This document shows positions 1-6,155 of a stretch of 9,870 bases of DNA, in pieces. The DNA is from an uncultured bacterium (GTDB lineage Bacteria > Verrucomicrobiota > Lentisphaeria > Victivallales > UBA1829). Positions within the stretch are counted from its first letter, which is position 1, and each line of letters starts with the position of its first letter. The notes below the pieces were generated by a model. It saw only the letters and a program-made list of their open reading frames with translations. It was not told the origin of the DNA and did not search any database. The position numbers and the translations under genes were made by a program. The stretch is taken from NCBI GenBank assembly GCA_900549045.1, contig URNE01000056.1:1-9870 (forward strand), in the 5' to 3' direction.

Positions 1-67
1 AGGGGAAAACGGCTTCCGCGACAAAAACGCCCGCCTCAACCCAAAAAATAAAAAAAGGGATTACACA
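1..67 (+). other. Upstream edge: possible 3' end of a cut-off gene plus leader of the next gene
   Basis: These 67 bases precede the first complete gene. The frame that continues into that gene stays open to the window edge, and bases 5-40 in it use the C-ending codons typical of this DNA (AAC, GGC, TTC, CGC, GAC, GCC, CTC). That hints at the tail of an upstream coding region. A TAA lies at 49-51 but in a different frame (frame 1), directly after a run of six A. Either an upstream gene ends there in frame 1, or it ends just before by a frame I cannot fix, or the next protein is longer than called. The Shine-Dalgarno AAGGGA at 55-60, 7 nt before ATG 68, favours separate genes. Confidence 0.35.
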
Positions 68-1444
68 ATGTTGGATCGAGAAAAAGTTGAATGGTCGCAA
101 CACTACTGGTGCGACACGGATGACAACACTCTGCCGCGCGTGCTGCTGATCGGCGACTCCATTGTCGCCGGTCACCGCTTCGACGTTTCGGACAGACTGA
201 AAGGCATCGCAACCGTTGCGGCCTTCTCCTCCTCAAAAATCGTCGGCGACCCGGGATTCTACCGCGAGCTTCAGCTTGCTCTCGCGGATTATCCGGTCGA
301 CCTGATCTGCATCAACAACGGCCTCCACGGAACGCCCTACTCGGATGAGTTCTACCGCGAACGCCTGAAAGAGCTCGTTCTCTTCCTGCGCCAGAACACC
401 CGCGCGCGTCTCACCTGGCGCAATTCCACACCCATCACCGTCAGGAATGAACCGGAAAAATTAGCGGAACTCAATGAAATGGTTCTTCACCGCAACCGCA
501 TCGCGGAAGAAATCATGAAGGAGCTCCATGTACCCGTTCTCGACCTCTACACTCCGATGGCGGAGCATCCGGAATACAGCGCGAAGGACGGTTACCATTA
601 CAACGCGGAGGGACGCTCGGCGCAGGCGGATATCGTCGCGGAATTTCTGAAGAAGATTCTCGCCGCGCGCTCGCTCGAAGTTAACATCAACGGCTTCCGC
701 ACGGACTTCCCCGGACACGTCTCCGACTGGTACGGATACGAATGTCTCAACTTCAAACTAGAAGGCATTTCCTGCAAGCTCGTCAAGCCGAACGTCACGC
801 CCGACCCGAAAAAACGCTGGTTCTGGCGCGCCCGTTTCTTCGGGGCGTTCCCGAACGCCGACTGGGCTCTGCTCGACCGCGGATGGTACGTCGCGCACAT
901 CGACGTCACCGAACTTTACGGCTCCGCGGAATCCAACCGACGCTTCGACATGCTCTACAACTTCCTGACCTCGCTCGGATTCAATAAAAAATGCGTTCCC
1001 GTCGGCTACAGCCGCGGCGGGCTCGACGTCTACAACTGGGCGGTCAAGAACACCGACAAGGTAAGCTGTCTCTATCTTGACAATCCGGTCTGCGACTTCA
1101 AGAGCTGGCCCGGCGCAAAAGGTCACGGCCCCGGCGACGAACAGAGCTGGAAGAACTGTCTCAAAGCCTGGAACTTCACCGAAGAACAGGCGATGGCTTA
1201 CGACAAGAACCCGCTCGACAACCTCAAGCCGCTCGCCGACGCCGGAATCCCGATTCTGCATCTCTGCGGCGACGCCGATGAAGTCGTTCCCGCCGACGAG
1301 AACACGATGATCGTCGAAAAGCGTTACCGCGAACTGGGCGGACACATCGAGGTCATCTACAAGCCCGGTGCAAAGCATCACCCGCACTGCCTCGAAAATC
1401 CGCAGCCGATCGTCGATTTCGTCCTCAAATACAACAGGGACTGA
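68..1444 (+). CDS. Two-domain hydrolase: N-terminal SGNH/GDSL esterase fused to C-terminal alpha/beta hydrolase
   Basis: The 458-residue protein carries two complete-looking hydrolase domains. Residues about 22-200 are SGNH-type: GDSI at 29-32 with nucleophile Ser31, block III NNGLHG at 83-88, and block V DGYH with Asp174 and His177. Residues about 205-458 form a prolyl-oligopeptidase/acetylxylan-esterase-like alpha/beta hydrolase: GYSRGG with Ser315, GDADEVVP at 401-408 with the likely acid Asp404, and a KHHPH segment with His437/438. Both triads look intact. There is no signal peptide or membrane segment, so it should be cytoplasmic. The start is supported by AAGGGA 7 nt upstream and by the SGNH Ser lying near the N-terminus, as usual. 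SGNH and this alpha/beta class often remove acetyl or other acyl groups from sugars, and the nearby AraC regulator and GH127 enzyme fit that. The substrate and the reason for two esterase-type domains are inference. It ends 4 bp from the convergent regulator gene. Confidence 0.87.
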   Translation: MLDREKVEWSQHYWCDTDDNTLPRVLLIGDSIVAGHRFDVSDRLKGIATVAAFSSSKIVGDPGFYRELQLALADYPVDLICINNGLHGTPYSDEFYRERLKELVLFLRQNTRARLTWRNSTPITVRNEPEKLAELNEMVLHRNRIAEEIMKELHVPVLDLYTPMAEHPEYSAKDGYHYNAEGRSAQADIVAEFLKKILAARSLEVNINGFRTDFPGHVSDWYGYECLNFKLEGISCKLVKPNVTPDPKKRWFWRARFFGAFPNADWALLDRGWYVAHIDVTELYGSAESNRRFDMLYNFLTSLGFNKKCVPVGYSRGGLDVYNWAVKNTDKVSCLYLDNPVCDFKSWPGAKGHGPGDEQSWKNCLKAWNFTEEQAMAYDKNPLDNLKPLADAGIPILHLCGDADEVVPADENTMIVEKRYRELGGHIEVIYKPGAKHHPHCLENPQPIVDFVLKYNRD

Positions 1445-1448
1445 TCCG

Positions 1449-2255
1449 TCACTCCGTGTTCACATGCCCACGCCGGCGGAGGTTTCTGTACTCCTTCGGC
1501 GTCATGGCGCATTCACGGAAAAACTGTTTGCGGAAATAGGAAACATCGCCGTACCCCGCCTCGTATGCGATCTGCTTGACCGGCGCATTCGACCGTTCCA
1601 GCATTTCGCATGCCTTGCGGATCCGTTCGCGGCGGATCGCATCCCCGACGGTACACCCGCACACCTGCGAATAGAGCCGGCTCAGGTAATCCGGATGACA
1701 CTGCAGGTGCGCAGCGATCTCCGAAGTCGTCAACGCCTCGTCAAAATGAATCCGGATATACTGGTTCGCCGCATCGGTCAGCGTGCTTCTTCCGACGCCT
1801 CCCGCTCGTGTCCGCAGAGCTTCGCGCAGCAGAATCGCCGAGAGCGCATCCAGGTTCTCCCGCGCCGTCCCCTCCCCCTCCAGCATCCCGCGTCTCTGTT
1901 CTCCGAGCAGGAGCTGCAGATACGCCCCGGCGAATTCCGGCGATGCAACCGGAGCGCACGGCTCCTCCAGGGCGAAACATGCATAATCCTCCCTCTTTTC
2001 AAACGCTGCATGCATCCAGAAAAATGTGAGATCGGGTTCGTATGCGGCAAGCCCGCCGTGACGGCGGAACGGAAGCAGAAAGAGCCGTTCCCCCGCCTCG
2101 ACGTGGAACTCACGCTCCTCCTCGAATATGTCCAGCCGTCCGCTCAGAACGATAATCAGTTCCAGCGAGTCGATCGTCCGTACCGGATGGCGTCCGTGTC
2201 CGCGCGAAACGAACCGCCCGGCGGAAAGAAAATGCGGGGACGGAATGTCGGGCAT
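1449..2255 (-). CDS. AraC-family transcriptional regulator with N-terminal cupin-type sensor domain
   Basis: The 268-residue protein has the classic AraC sugar-regulator layout. Residues about 20-70 look like the cupin ligand-binding barrel (the segment LELIIVLSGRLDIF, then EAGERLFLLP and RRHGG). Residues about 160-258 are the two-helix-turn-helix DNA-binding domain: the first HTH is around 175-195 (LTTSEIAAHLQCHPDYLSRL) and the second around 225-247 (PVKQIAYEAGYGDVSYF), ending in the family hallmark MTPKEYR. GAGGAG on the minus strand (2265-2270), 9 nt upstream, supports this start. The gene is divergent from the GH127 gene across a 103-bp gap, so it most likely controls that gene, and possibly its own promoter, in response to a sugar bound in the cupin domain. 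Its 3' end faces the esterase-type hydrolase with no room for a terminator. The ligand is unknown. The family call is firm; the target is inferred from position. Confidence 0.93.
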   Translation of the reverse strand: MPDIPSPHFLSAGRFVSRGHGRHPVRTIDSLELIIVLSGRLDIFEEEREFHVEAGERLFLLPFRRHGGLAAYEPDLTFFWMHAAFEKREDYACFALEEPCAPVASPEFAGAYLQLLLGEQRRGMLEGEGTARENLDALSAILLREALRTRAGGVGRSTLTDAANQYIRIHFDEALTTSEIAAHLQCHPDYLSRLYSQVCGCTVGDAIRRERIRKACEMLERSNAPVKQIAYEAGYGDVSYFRKQFFRECAMTPKEYRNLRRRGHVNTE

Positions 2256-2279
2256 GTCAGATTTCTCCTCTTTTTCTAT

Positions 2280-2308
2280 TACTTTACACCCCTGTTATTT
2301 TTTTGCAA
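2280..2308 (-). promoter_or_regulatory. Probable promoter of the AraC-family regulator
   Basis: On the minus strand TTGCAA (2303-2308) is followed after 16 bp by TAAAGT (2281-2286), each 4 of 6 to the sigma70 consensus. The -10 sits in the 11-mer GGTGTAAAGTA (2280-2290), nearly the same as that before the GH127 gene and aroA. Transcription would start about 19 nt before the regulator ATG. Its -35 overlaps the -35 region of the divergent promoter, so one bound regulator could affect both. Confidence 0.5.
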
Positions 2309-2322
2309 GCCGGTGTATAATA
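2293..2322 (+). promoter_or_regulatory. Probable activator-dependent promoter of the GH127 gene
   Basis: A perfect -10 TATAAT lies at 2316-2321 within GGTGTATAATA (2312-2322), about 38 nt before the GH127 ATG. The hexamer at the -35 position with a 17-bp spacer (2293-2298, TGTTAT) matches the consensus poorly. A strong -10 with a weak -35 is typical of promoters that need an activator, which fits the divergent AraC-family gene. The activator site itself is not identifiable. Confidence 0.6.
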
Positions 2323-2345
2323 AAAGAAGCAAAGTTCCCCAACTT

Positions 2346-2351
2346 AAGGAG
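2346..2351 (+). promoter_or_regulatory. Shine-Dalgarno that fixes the GH127 start at 2359
   Basis: AAGGAG lies 7 nt before ATG 2359 and downstream of the TATAAT box. The frame is open further upstream to an ATG at 2128, but that start would lie inside the regulator gene and upstream of the promoter, so 2359 is preferred. Confidence 0.85.
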
Positions 2352-2358
2352 TCTTGGA

Positions 2359-4224
2359 ATGAATGCCTGTCAGAATTCAAAAATCGGAGAAGTGCGTCTG
2401 AACGACGCTTATTTCGCGCCGCGCATCGCAGCCAACCACACGAACACCCTCCCGGCCAACGTCCGCAAATGCCACGAAACAAAACGCCTGGAAGCATTCC
2501 GTCTCGACTGGAAGGAGGGAATGCCGGATCAGCCTCATTTCTTCTGGGATTCCGACGTCGCCAAAGTTCTCGAAGGCATGGCGTACGACCTCATCCTCAA
2601 CCCCGATCCCGAACGCGAAAAAGAGCTCGACGAATATGTGGATCTCGTCTGCTCCGCCCAGCGGCCGGACGGCTATCTGAACATCTTCTTCACGGTCGTC
2701 GCCCCCGACATGCGCTGGAAAAACCTCCACGAATACCACGAACTCTACTGCGCCGGACACCTCATGGAAGCCGCCGTCGCGCACTGGCAGGCGACCGGGA
2801 AGCGCAACTTCCTCGACTGCATGTGCCGTTACGCCGACTACATCGCCAGCGTCTTCGGACGCGCCCCCGGACAGCTCCGCGGATACCCCGGACACGAAGA
2901 GATTGAACTCGCTCTCTGCAAACTCGCCGATGCGACCGGCGACAAAAAATATCTTGACCTGGCCAAATATTTCATTGATGAACGCGGAACCGAGCCGAAC
3001 TATTTCGCAGAAGAGATCAAACAGCTCAAGCGTCAGGCATGGCCCCTCGATTACTATCAGGCGCACAAGCCCGTCCGGGAACAGACCGAAGCGGTCGGAC
3101 ACGCCGTCCGCGCCCTCTATCTCTACTCCGGCATGGCGGACGTCGCGCTCCGGACCGACGACAAGTCCCTCCTCGGCGCCTGCAAACGCCTCTGGGACAG
3201 CGTCGCGCAGAGCAAAATGTTCGTCACCGGCGGCGTCGGCAGCAATCCGCACGATGAAAGTTTCTCCTATCCCTACAACCTCCCGAACACTACCGCCTAC
3301 GCCGAATCCTGCGCTGCCATGGCGCTCGTCCTCTTCTCCGAACGCATGCTGAATCTGACCGGCGATTCCAAATACGCGGATGTCATGGAACTCGGACTCT
3401 GCAACGGGGCTATCAGCGGTCTCTCCCTCAGCGGAACGGAGTTTTTCTATGCGAACCCGATTGTCGTCGCCGACAACTGTCCTCCAACCTCCGGGCACAA
3501 CATGACCCGCACCCGCCAGCCATGGTTCGGATGCTCCTGCTGTCCGACAAGTTTCTGCCGTTTCATCCCGCAGATTGCCTCTTTCGCCTACTCGAAATCC
3601 GGCGACGCCATCCGCATCGCCCTCCCCGTCGCGGCAAACGGAACTGTCGCTCTCGACGACGGCGAATTCAAATTTGAAGTGACCGGCGGCTACCCGTTCG
3701 ACGGACACGTTGTCTTCCGCGTTCTCTCCGCTCCTGAAACTCCGGTCGCCCTCGAATTCCGCATTCCCGGCTGGTGCCGCAAGTACACCGCCTCCATGCG
3801 GGGGGAACTCAAAAAAGGATTCCTTGTTCTCAAGCGCGTCTGGATGCCGGGCGATGAAGTGGTTCTCGACTTTGAAATGCCCGTCGAGCTCGTCCGGGCG
3901 AACCCGCTCGCGGAAGAGGATGCCGGCAAAGCTGCTCTTTCGCGCGGCCCGGTCATCTACTGTCTTGAAAGCGTCGACAACGGAAAACTGCTCTCACAGC
4001 TCGTCGTTCCCGGAGACCAAACATTCCGTCTGGAACCGCTCAAAGGGCTCCTCGACGTTCCCGGGATCACCGGAAAAGCCATACGCGAAACGCTTCCCGA
4101 AACGGATGCGCTTTACAGCGCGGCGCGCCCCGAACGCACCGAAACGGAATTCCACGCCATTCCGTATGCGCTCTGGCAAAACCGTGGAGACGCCTCCATG
4201 ACACTCTGGCTGCGCACTCTCTGA
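2359..4224 (+). CDS. GH127-family (DUF1680) glycoside hydrolase, beta-L-arabinofuranosidase-like, cytoplasmic
   Basis: The 621-residue protein matches GH127 in length and motif order. GH127 retaining enzymes such as bifidobacterial HypBA1 use a zinc-bound cysteine as nucleophile. Visible family segments run in order: DSDVAKVLEGMAYDL, QRPDGYLN, HELYCAGHLMEAAVAHWQATG-like stretch, GHEEIELALCKLADATGD, VGHAVRALYLYSGMAD and TGGVGS. Glu300 in DESF fits the acid/base (HypBA1 Glu322), and Glu316/Cys318 in AESC lie exactly 16 and 18 residues later, as in HypBA1. Cys394 and Cys395 in CSCCP fit the nucleophile and last zinc ligand. The N-terminal part should be an alpha6/alpha6 barrel, followed by beta domains after about residue 430. 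No signal peptide is present, so it probably acts on imported oligosaccharides. It is divergent from the AraC-type regulator. GH127 members differ in substrate (arabinofuranosides, also rare pectic sugars), so exact specificity is open. Confidence 0.9.
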   Translation: MNACQNSKIGEVRLNDAYFAPRIAANHTNTLPANVRKCHETKRLEAFRLDWKEGMPDQPHFFWDSDVAKVLEGMAYDLILNPDPEREKELDEYVDLVCSAQRPDGYLNIFFTVVAPDMRWKNLHEYHELYCAGHLMEAAVAHWQATGKRNFLDCMCRYADYIASVFGRAPGQLRGYPGHEEIELALCKLADATGDKKYLDLAKYFIDERGTEPNYFAEEIKQLKRQAWPLDYYQAHKPVREQTEAVGHAVRALYLYSGMADVALRTDDKSLLGACKRLWDSVAQSKMFVTGGVGSNPHDESFSYPYNLPNTTAYAESCAAMALVLFSERMLNLTGDSKYADVMELGLCNGAISGLSLSGTEFFYANPIVVADNCPPTSGHNMTRTRQPWFGCSCCPTSFCRFIPQIASFAYSKSGDAIRIALPVAANGTVALDDGEFKFEVTGGYPFDGHVVFRVLSAPETPVALEFRIPGWCRKYTASMRGELKKGFLVLKRVWMPGDEVVLDFEMPVELVRANPLAEEDAGKAALSRGPVIYCLESVDNGKLLSQLVVPGDQTFRLEPLKGLLDVPGITGKAIRETLPETDALYSAARPERTETEFHAIPYALWQNRGDASMTLWLRTL

Positions 4225-4241
4225 CCGCTTTCCGCGAAATG

Positions 4242-4286
4242 AAAAGCGCCGCACCCGTTTCTCCGCGGATGCGGCGCCGCTTTTTT
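4242..4286. terminator. Bidirectional rho-independent terminator between GH127 and the convergent helicase gene
   Basis: GCGCCGCA (4246-4253) pairs with TGCGGCGC (4270-4277) across a 16-nt loop, followed on the plus strand by CGC and six T (4281-4286). On the minus strand the stem runs directly into TTTT (4242-4245), so the same hairpin can end the helicase operon. It sits 17 nt after the GH127 stop and 13 nt beyond the helicase stop. Confidence 0.8.
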
Positions 4287-4299
4287 ACGCCGCGCGGTT

Positions 4300-5883
4300 T
4301 TATTTATGCAGGACGATCAGCTGATGCATCGCCCGGCTCATGGCGGTGTAAATGCCGTGCCTGTTCTTCCAGCGTTCATCGTTTTCGTCCACGTCAAGCA
4401 GGATCACGACTTTCGATTCGCAGCCTTTGTACTTCATGTAGGTGAAATACGAAACCTCCATCGCGCCGATCTCCGGCGCGCGCTCCACGATATGAAAACG
4501 TCCGACGTCGTGATTTTCCCCGATGCTCGTGTGCTCCAGCGAATGTCCGCCGAGAATCACAATATCCTGCAGCGGAACGCCTTCCGCCATGACCAGCCGT
4601 TCCAGTTCCCGCTCCAGCAGAACGCGGCAGCCGCCCTGCAGCACATGCACATCCGCTCCTTCCGGCGCAGAATCCATGATGGTCGACGCCATGGTCTGGT
4701 ACGGCTTCAGCATTTCATAAATCTTTCTGGTGTTGCGGCAGTTTTTCGTCAGCAGAACCGGAGGAAGTCCGAAATCCGGCAGCTTCAGCTCTTTCGTGAA
4801 AATATTCTGATCCGGATCATAGAAAATGCAGCAGGGCGCACCTTCCGGAATCAGCATGGTGATCACCTCCCATGCCTCAGGCGCAAAATCCTGTCCTTCG
4901 TCGATGACAAGCGCATCGTAGTAAAAATCGGTTCTCTGAAGATACGTCTTCAGCAGGTTCGGCAGAACCTCCGAGTAAAGACGCGGATTGCTCCGGTATT
5001 TGCCTACCTGCGGTTCCGGAATCTTCAGCAGTTCGATGCAGAATTCAAAAAACGCGGCGGCTTTGATCGTCGGACTCTTCTTCACGGCCTGTTTCAGATG
5101 TTTCGCAAGCAGCTGGTTGAAACAGAGGAGCAGCACATTCGCGCCGTCCGCCGCAAGCCGCTCGGCTTTCTTGACGGCCATGACCGTCTTGCCCGATCCG
5201 GCACAGCCCTTCACCAGCAGACGCGGAAAGTTCTCCAGCGCATCCAGAACCGCGCACTGCTGCTCCGTGAGAAGGAAAAACTGCTTCTCCTCCATCCCGA
5301 TCCGCTCCGAAAGCCGCTTTCCGTATTCAAAAACCGGAGACAGGACACGCAGGATCTCCTCCGGCGCAACCGCACCGGAGAGGTTCGAGGGCATCTGCGC
5401 GTCATCCAGCAGACGCGTCGCGAACTTTTCAATATACGGCAATCCGGTTTCGGTCAGCACGATTCCCTGCGCCTCCGGCGGCCAGACTTCGCAGCAGCCG
5501 CAGGAGGGGAAACAGACGCAATGCGCGAATTTCATCGGCAATTCCCGGTGCAGCGCCTCCTGCAACAGACGCATCACCGCGTATTTGTTCCGCTTTGCCT
5601 GCTCCACCGGGTTGATCGGGCGGTCTTCCTGATACCATTGTCCGCGACGATACGAAATGGCCCCGCCTTTGACTTCGATCACGAGCATTCCCTTTTTCGG
5701 ATGATACAGCAGGAAATCAATCTCGCCGTCCCACCGTTTCCGGTTCAGATCCCGCGTCACATAGTCGAAGGAATGGAATACGCGCCACTCATCGGAAAGC
5801 CCCTTCCGGATCGCTTCAAAAACGATCTGCTCCGACATCGGACGCCGCGTCAAATCGCATTCGACAGGTATCATGACCGCCAT
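4300..5883 (-). CDS. NERD nuclease domain fused to UvrD-like SF1 DNA helicase
   Basis: The 527-residue protein begins with a NERD (nuclease-related) domain at about 15-130. The PD-(D/E)XK-like residues look intact: Asp56 in EIDFLL, and Glu70 and Lys72 in EVKGG. A superfamily 1 helicase core follows: Q-motif-like LTEQQ at 205-209, Walker A GCAGSGKT at 226-233, Walker B VIDEGQDF at 326-333, motif III-like YDPDQ near 355, CRNT at 382-385, motif V-like KGCESKVVIL, and motif VI-like TAMSRA at 513-518. It is short for a helicase and seems to lack large accessory subdomains, as usual in NERD helicases. Five cysteines cluster at 122-131. Such proteins are linked to DNA processing and sometimes to anti-phage defence, but the role here is unknown. 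The ATG lies 3 bp after the preceding stop with only a weak GTGGA upstream, so translational coupling is likely. An alternative Met4 start (5874) is possible. Confidence 0.9.
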   Translation of the reverse strand: MAVMIPVECDLTRRPMSEQIVFEAIRKGLSDEWRVFHSFDYVTRDLNRKRWDGEIDFLLYHPKKGMLVIEVKGGAISYRRGQWYQEDRPINPVEQAKRNKYAVMRLLQEALHRELPMKFAHCVCFPSCGCCEVWPPEAQGIVLTETGLPYIEKFATRLLDDAQMPSNLSGAVAPEEILRVLSPVFEYGKRLSERIGMEEKQFFLLTEQQCAVLDALENFPRLLVKGCAGSGKTVMAVKKAERLAADGANVLLLCFNQLLAKHLKQAVKKSPTIKAAAFFEFCIELLKIPEPQVGKYRSNPRLYSEVLPNLLKTYLQRTDFYYDALVIDEGQDFAPEAWEVITMLIPEGAPCCIFYDPDQNIFTKELKLPDFGLPPVLLTKNCRNTRKIYEMLKPYQTMASTIMDSAPEGADVHVLQGGCRVLLERELERLVMAEGVPLQDIVILGGHSLEHTSIGENHDVGRFHIVERAPEIGAMEVSYFTYMKYKGCESKVVILLDVDENDERWKNRHGIYTAMSRAMHQLIVLHK

Positions 5884-5886
5884 TTT

Positions 5887-6138
5887 TCAATCGTCCACTT
5901 TCTCGGTCAGATTCCGCTTCAGAACTCCGATCTCGACCATCCGTTCCGCCAGCTTCTTCATCGTGTCGAAAGTGGAGAGAAACGACTGCATGTTCATCAC
6001 CAGACGGAAATTTTTCTCCGATGTCGGTTCCTTCCCCGCGGGGTCCGGCTGAAACGTCGCGAAATCCATGCGGACGAGCCCGCCCGCAAAATGAATTTGC
6101 GGCATTCCGTCTCCGTAAAACTCTTCTTTGACTTGCAT
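5887..6138 (-). CDS. Conserved-looking small protein of unknown function (83 aa), possibly DUF3467-like
   Basis: I do not firmly recognise this 83-residue protein. The N-terminal half looks like beta strands (QIHFAGGLVRMDFATF, residues 14-29), then a proline-rich link (31-39), a strand FRLVMNM (44-50), and an amphipathic helix around 51-73 (STFDTMKKLAERMVEIGVL). That layout resembles the short DUF3467 proteins, but the match is by eye only. No signal peptide or membrane segment is present. AAGGAG (6149-6154, minus strand) lies 10 nt upstream and just past the aroA stop. Codon use matches its neighbours, which with the tight spacing argues for a real gene. It sits between aroA and the NERD helicase, 17 bp and 3 bp away, so it is probably co-transcribed. 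A partner role with the helicase is possible but unproven. Confidence 0.75.
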   Translation of the reverse strand: MQVKEEFYGDGMPQIHFAGGLVRMDFATFQPDPAGKEPTSEKNFRLVMNMQSFLSTFDTMKKLAERMVEIGVLKRNLTEKVDD

Positions 6139-6155
6139 CTTTCCTATTCTCCTTC

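Noticed and set aside
2283..2288. TTTACA as a -35 for the GH127 promoter
   Set aside because: The distance to TATAAT at 2316 is 27 bp, too long for a sigma70 promoter.
2128..2358. A longer N-terminus (77 extra residues) for the GH127 protein
   Set aside because: It would begin inside the divergent regulator gene and upstream of the TATAAT box. AAGGAG 7 nt before ATG 2359 gives a better start and a normal family N-terminus.
1368..2906. A 512-codon plus-strand frame spanning the end of the hydrolase, the regulator gene and the start of GH127
   Set aside because: It crosses three well-supported genes and a promoter region and has no motifs; it is a by-product of low stop-codon frequency.
2377..3708. 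A 443-codon open frame on the minus strand opposite the GH127 gene
   Set aside because: Composition (Gly, Val, Glu, Phe, Ala rich) is typical of the reverse complement of C-ending codons. No family motif and no Shine-Dalgarno support it.
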